Shown here: one piece after another, positions 1-10,335 of the stretch | Position numbering within the stretch: the first letter of the stretch is position 1 | Layout: each line of letters begins with the position of its first letter | Assembly (NCBI GenBank): GCA_018340805.1 | Contig: JACMZG010001908.1 | Location: 35,490,506-35,554,505, forward strand | Source of the DNA: Microvelia longipes | Lineage: Eukaryota > Arthropoda > Insecta > Hemiptera > Veliidae | DNA: 64,000 nucleotides | Direction: 5' to 3' | Made by a program: the position numbers and the translations under genes | The notes under the pieces: generated by a model | Databases searched by the model: none | Told to the model about the DNA's origin: nothing | The model's input: the letters and a program-made list of their open reading frames with translations, nothing else

Positions 1-545
1 AAAGTCATTAATTAATTAAAATTAATCTAAAAAAACAAGAGTGTTTTTGTTTAAAACGACTCTTAACGTGTACTTGATATTATCACATGAACATAACAAG
101 GAAACACTTAGAGGTATAAAGAGAAAACACTTTTAATGTAAAGAGCAATTAACAAGTTACTAAATATTAAGAATACTAAATATTAGTATATTATCACAAT
201 TCTAGTTATGTTACAAGACACACTCATCTCTCAAACGCATCACATTACTCATATACATATTTAGAATTTATAGTATTACAAATCATAATCACTTGACTTC
301 CTTGTAGTTTATTTTGTGAATCATTAATGATTTTATTTTCAAATTAAATTATTTATTTAAACTTTTAATTAAAAGAGTAATATTGTTATTAAAGAAAATG
401 ATTAAAAGTACATGATTTCACAACAGATGGTAATTAATAACATTTCTCCACATTTTATTTCTATGTTATTGACATGTTAAGGACTGAGGAATTAGTATAG
501 AACATTGGAATTGAGTATAATACTTATTATTATACTAATGATACA
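1..545. other. AT-rich unassigned sequence
   Basis: No coding region, RNA gene or recognisable repeat was found. The stretch runs into the microsatellite that follows. Confidence 0.5.
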
Positions 546-546
546 C

Positions 547-680
<134 letters not shown>

Positions 681-699
681 TACGCGTATTCGCTAATGT

Positions 700-803
700 C
701 GAGATTTAAAATACAGCAGTTTTCATGTAATAGCTTTACATGAAAACTATATATTTATTTCTTGCCAAAGTTTCGAATTTATCTACACATTCTTCATCAG
801 GGC
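700..803 (-). repeat. Repeat fragment with hammerhead-like core
   Basis: On the minus strand CTGATGA (794-800) is followed by A, the stem GAAT/ATTC with a 10-nt loop, and GAAAC (771-774). This is the order CUGANGA, stem II, GAAA of a hammerhead core, although one extra base precedes the stem. Next to it, 718-748 is a near-perfect hairpin with 13-bp arms (AGTTTTCATGTAA and its complement). Hammerhead motifs are known from Penelope-like retroelements. Membership here is inference, since stems I and III are not evident. Confidence 0.4.
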
Positions 804-919
804 CCTTAATAATACCAACTCAGAATCAACTATATAATAATCATATATATATCAGCTGATAATAATCAGCACCAACTCAAATTGCTAAATGTACTCACAC
901 AAAGCAAATAAAGTTTTAT

Positions 920-940
920 TATATATACATATACATATAT

Positions 941-1004
<64 letters not shown>
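920..1004. repeat. (AT)n microsatellite
   Basis: Dinucleotide tract with two TT interruptions. It abuts the start of the LT inverted-repeat element. Confidence 0.95.
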
Positions 1005-1005
<1 letters not shown>

Positions 1006-1336
1006 AGCCGGGCGAATTATTTTTGAAAAGCGCGCTTTCTTGCTTGTCAATCTTATTTCTTAATCTTAATTTTCCGGTATATATTTAATAACCTAAGCTG
1101 TCGCGTCACAACTTACTGTTTAATTTCTTTAAATTTTCCTAAGAAAATGCGCTGCAATTTTTAAAACTGGAATAAATATGCGTATTTTCTTTAAAAAATT
1201 CGAAGTAATTATACAGCAAATTGTGACGCTTCTGCTCAGGTTATAAAATATATACCGAAGAATTTAGCAAAAGTTGGATTGATAAGCAAGAAAGCGCGCA
1301 TTTACAAGAAAACCCTGCTTGCGGATTACTGCGCCA
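1005..1336. mobile_element. LT element copy 1 (long terminal inverted repeats)
   Basis: The left arm (about 1005-1125) and right arm (about 1205-1336) are inverted copies of each other. Shared blocks are the ends AAGCCGGGCGAATT, the pair CGCGCTTTCTTGCTT / AAGCAAGAAAGCGCG, and the pair CGGTATATATTTAATAACCT / AGGTTATAAAATATATACCG. No open frame lies between them, so this is a non-autonomous element of MITE or foldback type. Copies at 21745 and 46998 share the same arms and a similar size. Confidence 0.75.
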
Positions 1337-1339
1337 GAT

Positions 1340-1973
1340 TTTTTTTTTGTAATTGGACCCACCGTTTAACCTGAAAAACGACTTTCATATAAAAATTCAT
1401 ATACAAATAAAAATTTTCTATTGTATGCTTTTTGGGTTGCTAAGTAGAAAGAGAGTTGAAGAGGTCTCAAAGCGTTTTTTTATTTATGTTTCTGTAATAA
1501 GGTTTTTTTTTAATAAATTTATTATTTATTGTCGTAAAATCGCTGCAATTGTAAAATTGTTTGTTGCGTTTAAATTAAATCTATACCTTTATTCGATAAT
1601 TATATAATTACTCAAGGCAAAGAATAGTTGATTTAATCTTGAGTTTATCATTAATAGAATGAATGTATTGAAAAATAAAGTTCAACAGATAGGGTGTATC
1701 AACCCCTCTAGACAGAGACGCCCTTTAACTAACAGACGCCCTTAGAATACAGGCGCCAACGCCCTATTTGCCTCTTTTATACTGACAACATTTCTGTAGG
1801 CTCTTCCTTAATAGGACAGTAAAAAAGTAAAACAGAAAAAGTTTTTATAGATGAAAAGTCTGTATCTCTTCGATTCATACTGTTTCAACCTGATATTTAA
1901 ATGAATATCTAACAAACTAAATGTAATAATATTTAATGTTTCTTTTTACTTTTCTTCATTTATAATTTAATTA
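1340..1973. other. Unassigned AT-rich sequence
   Basis: No gene seen. Around 1715-1775 the phrase 'agacgccctt' occurs twice and 'cgccaacgccct' follows, a small imperfect repeat of unknown origin. Confidence 0.4.
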
Positions 1974-2181
1974 TATAGAAAAAGTGTAGTGTTTGTACTA
2001 AAGTCTGACGCCGGAATTTTACTTAAATAATCCGTTTCTGGTGTTTTTAAGACCTTCTGAGTGGTTTTTACAAAGTTGCCTGTCTGTATGCGTGAGTGTG
2101 TGTAAATATGAATAAGTACACTATAAGTTTGATTTCAATTTGGCAAGTATATCTTTGATTTTGGTGGATGATAAAAGTTAG
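1974..2181 (+). repeat. Rep-A copy, internally deleted
   Basis: The Rep-A start region (TATAGAAAAAGTG through CTGTCTGTATG) is joined near 2105 to the segment just before the 5S-like part (AATAAGTACACTATAAG through GGATGATAAAAGTTAG). The middle 350 bp or so is missing. The right edge touches the foldback at 2197. Confidence 0.7.
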
Positions 2182-2196
2182 AAATCTTTTATCAAG

Positions 2197-2535
2197 AAAA
2201 ACCATCGATTACAGCATCGAGACTATATTTTGCTCTCTTCTTGGAGCATGATCACGTCAATAATTAGTAATTCTAATTAGAGTGCAAGCTGTTAAGCTAA
2301 AGTCATTTTTTTGCTGTAATGGATGGTTTTCTTTTCTTTCCTCATTTGTGCCCAAATCCTAAAAATCATATTAAACTAAGAGGAACACAATGAATAATAA
2401 TAATATGAATGTATTTAACAAAAATTAATGACTTAAGCTTAACAGCTTGCACTCTTATTAGGATTACTAATTATTGACGTGATCATGCTCCGAGAAGGGA
2501 GCGAAATATAGTATTGATGCTGTAATCGATGGTTT
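2197..2535. repeat. Foldback element with about 113-bp arms
   Basis: Left arm 2197-2310 and right arm 2421-2535 are inverted copies, for example CATCGATTACAGCATC against GATGCTGTAATCGATG and GCATGATCACGTCAATAATT against its complement. Roughly one base in ten differs. The loop starts with 'gctgtaatggatggttttc', and a version of that phrase recurs just outside the right arm at 2518-2580, together with 'tgtgcccaaatcctaaaaat'. Confidence 0.8.
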
Positions 2536-2584
2536 CTTTCTTTCCTCGTTTGTGCCCAAATCCTAAAAATTATGGTCTAAGAGT

Positions 2585-2662
2585 ATATTCCGAGTTGCGA
2601 ACCTCAGACCTCCAGTGCCGGAACCGATTATTTATTCGATCACGCCCACGGAACAACATATA
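2585..2662 (-). mobile_element. 5' fragment of the tRNA-derived SINE
   Basis: Matches the tRNA-like head of the SINE at 5132-5354: TTGCGAACCTCAGACCTCC (B-box side) and CGATCACGCCCACGGAAC (A-box side, both as read on the plus strand). The SINE tail is absent. Confidence 0.6.
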
Positions 2663-2738
2663 CAGTGCAGTATACAGTACTACGATCGTTCTAAATTTCA
2701 CATTGATCTGATTATTATTTTGTGCTTTTTAAATGTTT

Positions 2739-2985
2739 GCTGAGTCATTAATGGCGTTATTGAAAGGTTATTTTCCGAACGGCTTAACTAGACCTAAAGA
2801 TTGTTTTTTACGGGTTTCAACTCTCTAGCATAAACAAACTGGTGGCTACGGTGTTAGCTGATACACACATACCGATAGACAACTTTATGAAAACCACTCA
2901 GGAGGTCTTAAAAACACCTGAAACTGTGAATTCTCAGTTTCGGATTTTTATTGCGAACACAATACTTTTCCTGTAAAAATGAGGT
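2739..2985 (-). repeat. Rep-A fragment (5' part, minus strand)
   Basis: Contains the conserved blocks for the target-like phrase 'gagtcattaatggcg', 'tttcaactctctagcata', 'aaaaccactcaggaggt' and 'gcgaacacaatactttt'. It ends at the Rep-A start and has no 5S-like part. Confidence 0.8.
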
Positions 2986-4110
2986 ACCTACTTTATAAAT
3001 GCGAAAACGTAAAAATCGTGGAAAAATGTCTTAATTGATTAGAAATTAATCACACATGTCATATATGACCATCAATTGTGCTTCCATCAAGTTTCAGCTT
3101 ATTACCAGCTTTATCACGATGTTTTTTTAAAAAAAAAAAAAACATTAAAATTCAAAACTATCCAATTTATTTTAAAGTCGGTAGACGTGTTTCCTCTTTT
3201 GTTGTTCCAATGTATTTGTTGTTTTTACTCCCTTATACCTCAAGTTTTGCCCTTACTATAAAACACACGATGTTTTGGCGGGTTTTGTTATAACGTCATT
3301 ATACTCGACTAACTTAACCAATAAGCAGGGAAAAATATTGGAGACTGGTTTAAATGAGATTATTCACTTTTACATTACTTAAATTATCATTAACAATCCA
3401 TTCCTCATAATTATTGAAGTTCTTCATTGAAACATTCTCAAAAATGTTATCAGTAGTTTCTTAAAATTATTTAATTACTCTGTATTTCTCTCATAATTAA
3501 AATTAGATGACCTAGAATGGTAGTGTATTTTTGATTTTTATCTGTTTCTTCCTGTAATTTTTTCCTGTTCTTTGTAATTTACTGATAAAAATTTTAAGTA
3601 AGTTAATGAAATTAGTATAAAATAGTATCTTATATAGTTTTTGATTATGCAGTGTTTGATATTTTATTCTATATAATATTTTATTTACTTGTTTGAACGA
3701 TAGAGGATAGAAAAAGAATTTTGAAACATCCTTGTGAAGTTAGAGTTGACTAAGGTGGGCCAAGGTTTATCATACTTTACAAACACACCTCCATTATTTT
3801 GTATGTAGGAATTCTTTAAGTTGCTGTTACACCGACTGACTACAAACAAATAGCTTACTTCATAAATGTTATTTTTTATTGAAAAAACGCTGAAACATTT
3901 AACCCCTGCAAAAATATTATGAATCCCAATTATTGATTATTATTAGGGTTAGGGGCAGAGCGAAATTTGAGAGTATCGGAAGAAAAGTTCTTTTAAGACA
4001 TGTCAATACCTAATGGACTTTACAAAATACCTTACAAAAATATTTCAAAAGCATTAGACATTATGGAATACCTCTTTGATGTTTGGTCCTTTCAAATATT
4101 TTTATCTATT
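2986..4110. other. Unassigned AT-rich sequence
   Basis: No gene recognised; the short open frames have no family signature. Around 3240-3310 the phrase 'gatgttttggcggg' followed by 'cgactaac' resembles 11640-11695 inside the inverted-repeat element there, so an old fragment of that element may lie here. Confidence 0.35.
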
Positions 4111-4210
4111 TAAGTGTATAGCTGAATAAAACACCAAAGTCTCTCCACAAATCCTTTATTACTATAAACAGAGCCGGCTTTCGATCTCTCGATCATCATC
4201 AGTGCCTAAC
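4110..4210 (-). repeat. Repeat fragment with hammerhead-like core
   Basis: On the minus strand CACTGATGATGATCGAGAGATC GAAAGCCGG is read (4179-4204): CTGATGA, one T, a GATC/GATC stem closed by GAGA, then GAAA. Downstream lies 'ctttggtgttttattcagc'. The copy at 55187 shares 'ttaggcactgatgatga' and 'gccgg', and its stem is GACC/GGTT instead, so the pairing is kept although the bases changed. Confidence 0.45.
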
Positions 4211-5131
4211 CCAACATACAAAGAAAAACAAGAAAATCAACCAATAAACTACTAAAAACTAACCTAATAAATAAGCAATTACATAAATATATAAAAACTC
4301 TTGTTATTTAAGTGTATTATTTCTTTTAATTACTCTGTTAAAAGAAATTCTGACTATGCACAGTAATATCTATGCACTGCCTGTGTGTAAGTTAAAGTAT
4401 GTTCTGTCAGGACTAAAGGACTTGTTTGAACATGTACCGAGTGGAAAATTTTAGATGCACCTACAATCCTTTAAAGTATGGGGAAAACATGGTCCTAGAC
4501 TTTCGAAAATGATCTTTACTCTCACTAAACTGACTTGTGAGTTCAAATTTACCATTATTATTTTAGTAACTATAACCCAAGTACAGTAATAGTGTTACCA
4601 CTTCTGGTAACTTTGAAAGCAAAGTTAAATTAGAGCATAGAGTGATCTTGCTTGTGTGAACTCAGTGTTGAACAGTTTAATCTGAGACGCTCTATTCCCC
4701 TTATAAAATAGTGGCGACATTATTTTGGCTTTATTTATCTGTGGTCAGGAGACATTAGATAGGAGTCAGTAGTTTTTGTTAAACTGAATCTAATGTAGTA
4801 GAGGAAGACAGGATCTGGTAGTGTGAAACAGTGAAGAAATTTTCACACAACAGTTTCCTGAGTCTGTAGCCTTGAACTACGAAAACCGGCCTTGAAATCT
4901 GTATGTAACAAAACTTCACAGCAGCAATTCTGTAGTGATGTTGTTGATCATTAATTTAAATGATTTTATTTGTTTGTTATTTATTCTATCGATTTTATTG
5001 TTTTGTTTATTATTCTAATTAAACTAAGCGACAATAGGATTTTAACCTCGTGGGTCTACAAATATTTTGCTTAAGATTCATTGACCTGTGTCAGGTATCA
5101 GGTCAACTAACAATATTAAAAAAAAGAAAAT
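4211..5131. other. Unassigned AT-rich sequence
   Basis: Nothing beyond low-complexity DNA was recognised on either strand. Confidence 0.4.
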
Positions 5132-5354
5132 AAAATGCCCGTTTTAGGGCCTTTCGGCCCGTTCAGGGTATTCACCCTGCGGGAACAACCTCAGGTGGGT
5201 TGCATCTACTACACTCTAAGAATTAATTAAAGTTGGCAAAATCTTTTTTTAATACGAATACTATTTATAAAATCTTAGAGCATAGCCCGGGCTGCGAACA
5301 CCGGACCTTCGGTGCCGAAATCGAGTGCCTAGACGATCACGGCCACGGAGGCAA
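5132..5354 (-). mobile_element. tRNA-derived SINE, copy 1
   Basis: Read on the minus strand, the head contains GCCGTGATCGTCTAG, which matches the 5' end and D-arm of eukaryotic tRNA-His as I recall it, and a B-box-like GGTGTTCGCAGCCC about 45 bases further on. The body ends with hairpin-rich GCAGGGTGAATACCCTG and GGGCCGAAAGGCCC, then an A-rich tail (T-rich on the plus strand, 5117-5131). Such an element would be transcribed by RNA polymerase III and moved by a LINE. A loose flanking duplication (aacaatattaaaa / aacaatttaaaa) is visible. Confidence 0.8.
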
Positions 5355-6158
5355 ATTCAACAACAATTTAAAATAAATACGTTTCTAAATCTTGTTCAAG
5401 AGGTAGCGCATTCATGGCATCAATCATGTCAATAAGGAAGAGTCTCTAGATAGCAGTTGTAGTTCATTACGACTACAGTAATACGTAGCTTGTTGACCGA
5501 TTTCAATTCTACCTAGCAAAAAAATCAAATATTCTGCGTATAAAGTTTAAGAAATTCAATCGATCTTTCATGAGCTCATAGACGTATTAATATGAACGTA
5601 ATGTGTATCTTTGACTTCATCACGTCGGGTCGTATAGCTCTGAAGGAAACCACACCTTTTATATGAGGGACAATGGAATAGTTGAGTATCTCCACTCTTT
5701 AATAGCTAAGAATCAAGTATAGAAAGTATTTATATATCTATTATACATAAATGACGTAATTTAATGATGCGTTTTTTTAATAAACATGCCTAACTTTATG
5801 CTAAAAAGCCTGAGCCTGTTAAAAGTTCTGTCCTCTACTGGTTAGCCTCTACGCTAGAAGTTGACCCAGAAATGAAAGCATTGTCATAAAATTCCTTATA
5901 ATACAAAGACTGACTTAAATATGTTTATAAGATAGCAAAATATTTCTTAAATTTTGCTAACTATAAAGCAATAAGTACTTTACAGAGTAGACCAAAAGTC
6001 TCCTCCCCCACCCCCTCTTAAATTTTGAAACACTCATTAATTAACTAACTCGAGGTACTTATTAGCGTAAAGGAAACTTCTTTTTAGTGGTGTTGTCACT
6101 TCAATTGTCGCATGCAACACAAAAAAAAAATAGAAAATGCAATGCGAAAAAAATAGAA
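5355..6158. other. Unassigned AT-rich sequence
   Basis: No gene or repeat family recognised. A C-rich run (CTCCTCCCCCACCCCC) sits at about 6000. Confidence 0.4.
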
Positions 6159-6535
6159 AAAATCGGGTACGGGGTTCATCGGAATTTTTCCTCATCACAT
6201 CGGATTCGCTACGCTCACCCTCCCTTCTTCGGAATTGCTTCGCTCGTCCTCAGAATGTGCAAATCGCCAAATTTGTACTGCAACATGTCTTTGAACTCGC
6301 TTCGCAGGTCCTCAGATAGTAAATGCATCCGTTTTATTCTTAGCGGTCAACCATACAGCACTGATCACATTTGACAACAACAAAAAATAGGTATATTTGT
6401 CGTATTAAAACAACGTAAAAAAATTTCCGAACAGCACAATTAAACTGATAGACTGATTTTTCTATGAAGTTTCATCCCTCTAGCATAAATACACTTGGAG
6501 CTACGATAATAACAGACACACACACATTATTAAAC
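6159..6535 (-). repeat. Rep-A copy with 5S-like part, internally deleted
   Basis: Starts with the Rep-A 3' end (AATCGGGTACGGGG), has three hairpin sites (for example GGATTCGCTACGCTCACCC at 6200), and a 5S-like piece (GCGGTCAACCATACAGCAC). It then jumps near 6380 to the start-side part (CTCTAGCATAAATACAC, GATAATAACAGACACAC). About 300 bp of the middle is gone. Confidence 0.75.
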
Positions 6536-7371
6536 TGGAACTGCATATAAATAACTTATTTCGCCATATATGATTTATGGTTAAAGAAGATACATTGATT
6601 ACGCCTTATAGGTCAAGTTCTTAGCTTATATTACTAGGTCAAGCGACATGGTGTATTTCCGCAAGGATATGATATCTCTGTACGGTAGCTTGTCGTCGTA
6701 AAAAATCTTAAATACTAATATCAAGGTCTCAAAAGAACTCAAGTAAATCTCAATATCACACCTTTTCTTATGAGTCATAGAGACTACTTAAAAATTCAGA
6801 ACTATAAAAAATTATTTTATTATGTGAATGATGTCATAACTATGACGCTATTATCATCGTCGTAATATTTCTTATTATAAAAATGATAAATATGATGATG
6901 TTTTGCATATTCTTATTAGACCCTATAGATTGTATTTGAAATGGACACTCGTTGATGATATAAACAATGGTTTTCAAACTTATAGTGCGCCATCTGTAAA
7001 AGCTACCGCTGCATCGCATTTGTTACCCAATTGAACTCATGGCTCAAGGCTCCCGTGATGAATAAGAAAAGTACAATGCATTTTAATTTATGACGATTTG
7101 CGGTTCTTAGCTTGATCAAACTTAGATAGAGATTTTTGTGATAAATAAATTTTATTTAATTCTGTTCAAGCTCCAAATTCTTCAAACTATAAAGAATTCA
7201 TTGTATAGAAATGATTTTGGCTTTAATTTTAATTGCTTGACAGCTCCCTTAAACTCAGTGAATTCATGTCAGAAATTTTATGTATCTATGTTCTTTCTGA
7301 CCTCGCTCCTGGGAGGGATCATTATACATCAATGTATTTTTAGCTCTATGGATATTTTATTTTTTGACATT
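6536..7371. other. Unassigned AT-rich sequence
   Basis: The open frame at 7138-7422 carries no motif I recognise, and its 3' end runs into Rep-A, so I do not call it a gene. Confidence 0.4.
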
Positions 7372-7517
7372 TATATAGGAAAGGGGGAAAAGGAAAAGTA
7401 TATAGGAAAAGTATTATGTTAGCAAAAAATGGTATGTCACCTGAATTATCCGTTTTTAAAGGTATTTTTAAGATATTAAAAATATTATTTTATTTTTTCC
7501 TCTAAGTGGTTGTTACA
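7372..7517 (+). repeat. Rep-A start fragment
   Basis: Holds TATATAGGAAAAGTATTATG, CCTGAATTATCCG and CCTCTAAGTGGTTG in Rep-A order. It lies directly upstream of a longer copy in the same direction, giving a broken tandem. Confidence 0.65.
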
Positions 7518-8200
7518 ATTTTTACTTTTCCTAATTTAAACCGTAGGTATATAGCAAAAGTATTGTCTTTGCAAAAAAAAAAATCCGAAACCGGGATCTG
7601 TTTCAGGTATTTTAAGGCCTCCTAAGTGGTTTTTACAAAAGTTGTCTGTCTGTATGTGTGTGTGTGTGTGTGTGTGTGTATCTGTCATTATCGTAGCGCC
7701 CAGTGCATTAATGCTAGGCAGTTGCCACTTCGTTTAAAAATCAGTCTATTACTGTAGTTGTGCTTTTCGGAAAATATTTTTTATGACGCCATTAACCCAC
7801 AATAATGACTCATTAATAATTTTAATGAATCATTATTAATTTTTTAAAATTAATAATAAATTCTGAAAAATTAACGGAAAAATGATGCGATCGCATTAAA
7901 ATTTATAATACTATTTCGTATCAATACAAGCGTTTTTTTTTTATTGAATTTGATTAATCAATCAAAACAAGATCCAACAAAAACTGTTTTTGTTGGATCA
8001 TGGATCATAGAAGTTGAGCAGTATTGAGCGAGGTCAGTGTCTGGATGGGTAACTGCTGGGAATCAATTGAATGTATTTACTATCTGAGGATGAGCGAAGC
8101 AAGTCTGAAGAAGGGAGAAGATGAGAGTAGCGAATCCGATATGGTGGATTCGCTACTTTCTTTATGGTGGATTAGGAAAAGTTTCAAGGTATTCATTCTT
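7518..8200 (+). repeat. Rep-A copy, nearly complete
   Basis: Begins TTTTTACTTTTCCTAATTTA. It includes a (TG)n run at 7656-7678 and a reduced middle. A perfect hairpin at 7971-7999 (GATCCAACAAAAAC against GTTTTTGTTGGATC) sits just before the 5S-like part (8010-8062: GTTGAGCAGTATTGAGCG, TCTGGATGGGTAACTGCTGG). Hairpin 8088-8106 and a weaker one at 8126-8145 follow. The tail is altered after 'cgaatccgatatggtgg', which is partly repeated. Confidence 0.8.
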
Positions 8201-8392
8201 TTCAATGAATCCAAAGGAATCTGATCCCAGAACCAAGGAGTATCTGTAACACAGTAAGAATGCTGGTTACCTTTTTTTACCTTCTTGTCACAACCTTTGA
8301 AATGCTTGCGAAACAATTATTATAGAAATTTATACTTCCTAAATCACACAACATGACAAACATAGTATAGCGCGAGTTAATTCCTGCAATAG

Positions 8393-8553
8393 TTATTTAT
8401 GCACCAAGGGAGTAAAGAATGCTATTTTTTTCTCTGAGCAGTTAGTTGGTTTCTTGGCAGTCAGCCGAAGGAACCAAAGTATTTAACTCCCTCGGCTTCG
8501 CCTCGGGAGGTAATTTCGAGGGGGGAAATTGCATTTTCTTCCCAAGGTGCATA
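8393..8553. repeat. Short inverted-repeat element
   Basis: Ends are inverted: TATGCACCAAGGGAGTAAAG (8398) against CTTCCCAAGGTGCATA (8539-8554). The centre holds a GC-rich hairpin at 8487-8509, which on the minus strand is CTCCC-GA-GGC-GAA-GCC-GA-GGGAG. Confidence 0.6.
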
Positions 8554-8555
8554 CA

Positions 8556-8998
8556 AGATTTTATCTCCAGACGTTGATTTTATTTTAATACGTTTTGTTG
8601 TACTTCATTCTAATTTTTTTGGGTTGGACCCCCTTATAAATTTAGGGGGTGCTCCAAACTACTTCTTTTGACCTGAAACGGATTTTAAGCCAAGTCAAGT
8701 CCACCTTATAAATTTTAGGAGTGCCACTCCCCGGCAAAAATGTTAAAAATTGATTGGTCACCTGTATAAATTTAGAGAATACCACTCCCCTAAAAAATTT
8801 ATATAATTGGCTTTAAAAACCCAATAATAGGAAACATTTTTTATTCCCAGAGTTTGGAACTTATGGGAGAAAAAGTTACTTTTTACTCCCAAGGGAGTGA
8901 AAAGTAACTTTTTCTTTCTTGGTATTGAAAAGTGCTTTTTTACTCCTTAAAAACTAGTCAATAAACATTACATTATACACCGTCTGGAGATAAAATAT
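8556..8998. repeat. Rep-E element
   Basis: Bounded by inverted ends GATTTTATCTCCAGACG (8558) and CGTCTGGAGATAAAATAT (8980-8998). Inside, an imperfect repeat of about 65 bp occurs three times with the core 'ccttataaatttagg' and 'ccactcccc' (starts near 8629, 8699 and 8758). A palindromic 'actcccaagggagt' lies at 8887. The right 125 bp recur inverted at 59200-59325. Confidence 0.7.
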
Positions 8999-8999
8999 T

Positions 9000-9598
9000 T
9001 TATTTTGGTTTCTACAACGCAATTTAATGAATAAAATTAATATTATTATAATTTCTACTGCTATCACTTCAGTACCTATATACTATATTACTGCAGCACT
9101 ACTATTACTATAAGTATTTGAAGCAGAACTATTCCACTATATTACTGCTTCAAATACTTATACTTCTATTATGCAAAACTCCAAATAGATTTTAATCAGG
9201 GAGTATATAGATTAAAATCTTGACATAACATAAGGCCAAAGAATGTTCCACATGACCTGTTAAAAGTCATTTGATTACTTGTTCTGGTATATGCTGGATT
9301 TTACATGTTTTATTACCTCTGAATACATTAAAGTATTATTAGATTGTTATTAAAAATTAAAGCTATGTACGAAACCTTCTACCATTAAATACTAAAATTG
9401 CTTTTAAATAATGTGCCCCTTACAAAAAATGAGATCTTCATATCAATTTGACATTTGTTCTATTGTAATTTATGTCAATTTGCTTCTGAGAATAAAAAGA
9501 ATATTGGAAATGTCAAGATCAAGCAAATTATTTTTGTCTTGCCTTTCACTGAAATCATTTAATTATTTATGTAATTGTTTTCTTTTTTTCAATCAAGA
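9000..9598. other. Unassigned sequence with a perfect 17-bp inverted repeat
   Basis: ATAAGTATTTGAAGCAG at 9110-9126 and its exact complement at 9145-9161, separated by 18 bases, could form a hairpin. Nothing else was recognised. Confidence 0.5.
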
Positions 9599-9603
9599 AT
9601 TTA

Positions 9604-9644
<41 letters not shown>

Positions 9645-9650
9645 TATATA

Positions 9651-9746
<96 letters not shown>

Positions 9747-9781
9747 TATTATTATATAATATATATATAATATTATATATA

Positions 9782-9876
<95 letters not shown>

Positions 9877-9892
9877 TATATATATATATGTG
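9599..9892. repeat. (AT)n microsatellite
   Basis: Almost 300 bp of AT dinucleotides with TT or AA phase breaks. It grades into TGCGTGTGTGTC and then a Rep-C-like phrase 'ttttgaatgaaacttggcc' to about 9960. Two overlapping open frames rich in Y and I are artefacts of the repeat. Confidence 0.95.
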
Positions 9893-10094
9893 CGTGTGTG
9901 TCATGCACGCTTTTTCTGTTTTGAATGAAACTTGGCCAAAAGTAGAACTTATTATTTCCCGAATTTTATTATTTTTAAAATTTTTATTAACTCGTTAACT
10001 TACTTTACTTACTCGTTCAAAAAATCAGTAAAATTCAGGGTCAATTAATATTTTTTGCCGCAAAAAAGGCTTTTATTTATGTTTGGGGGTGAAT

Positions 10095-10335
10095 CAAATT
10101 TAACCCGTCCGAAGTCGATACGACCACTCTAAGTGACCAAGAAGTCGCCATGGTTAAGTACCAGAAACTAAAATTATGGTCGATAAATAAGCAATTTCGA
10201 GTAGGGTGTTGCTTTCAATGTTTTTTGGAGCACTGGATTAAAAAAACCGGCCCAAAGCCGATTTGACCACTGAAAATGACCAAAAAGTCGAATAAACGTT
10301 GGGTCAAATTGCGGAAAACTTAAAATACAACAATA
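10095..10335 (+). repeat. Rep-D copy
   Basis: The phrase 'cccgtccgaagtcgatacga' followed by 'ccactctaagtgacc' recurs within this stretch as 'ccggcccaaagccgatttga' and 'ccactgaaaatgacc'. The second half, with 'tcaatgttttttgg', also matches 46838-46945. Confidence 0.65.

Noticed and set aside
6087..6374. Frame of 95 codons on the plus strand
   Set aside because: It is the antisense of a Rep-A tail with its hairpins; similar frames at 37670, 39973 and 48095 have the same cause.
9411..9928. Open frames rich in Y and I
   Set aside because: Pure readout of (AT)n dinucleotides; the same holds for frames at 505-696, 42871-43113, 54891-55192, 56947-57216 and 59252-59452.
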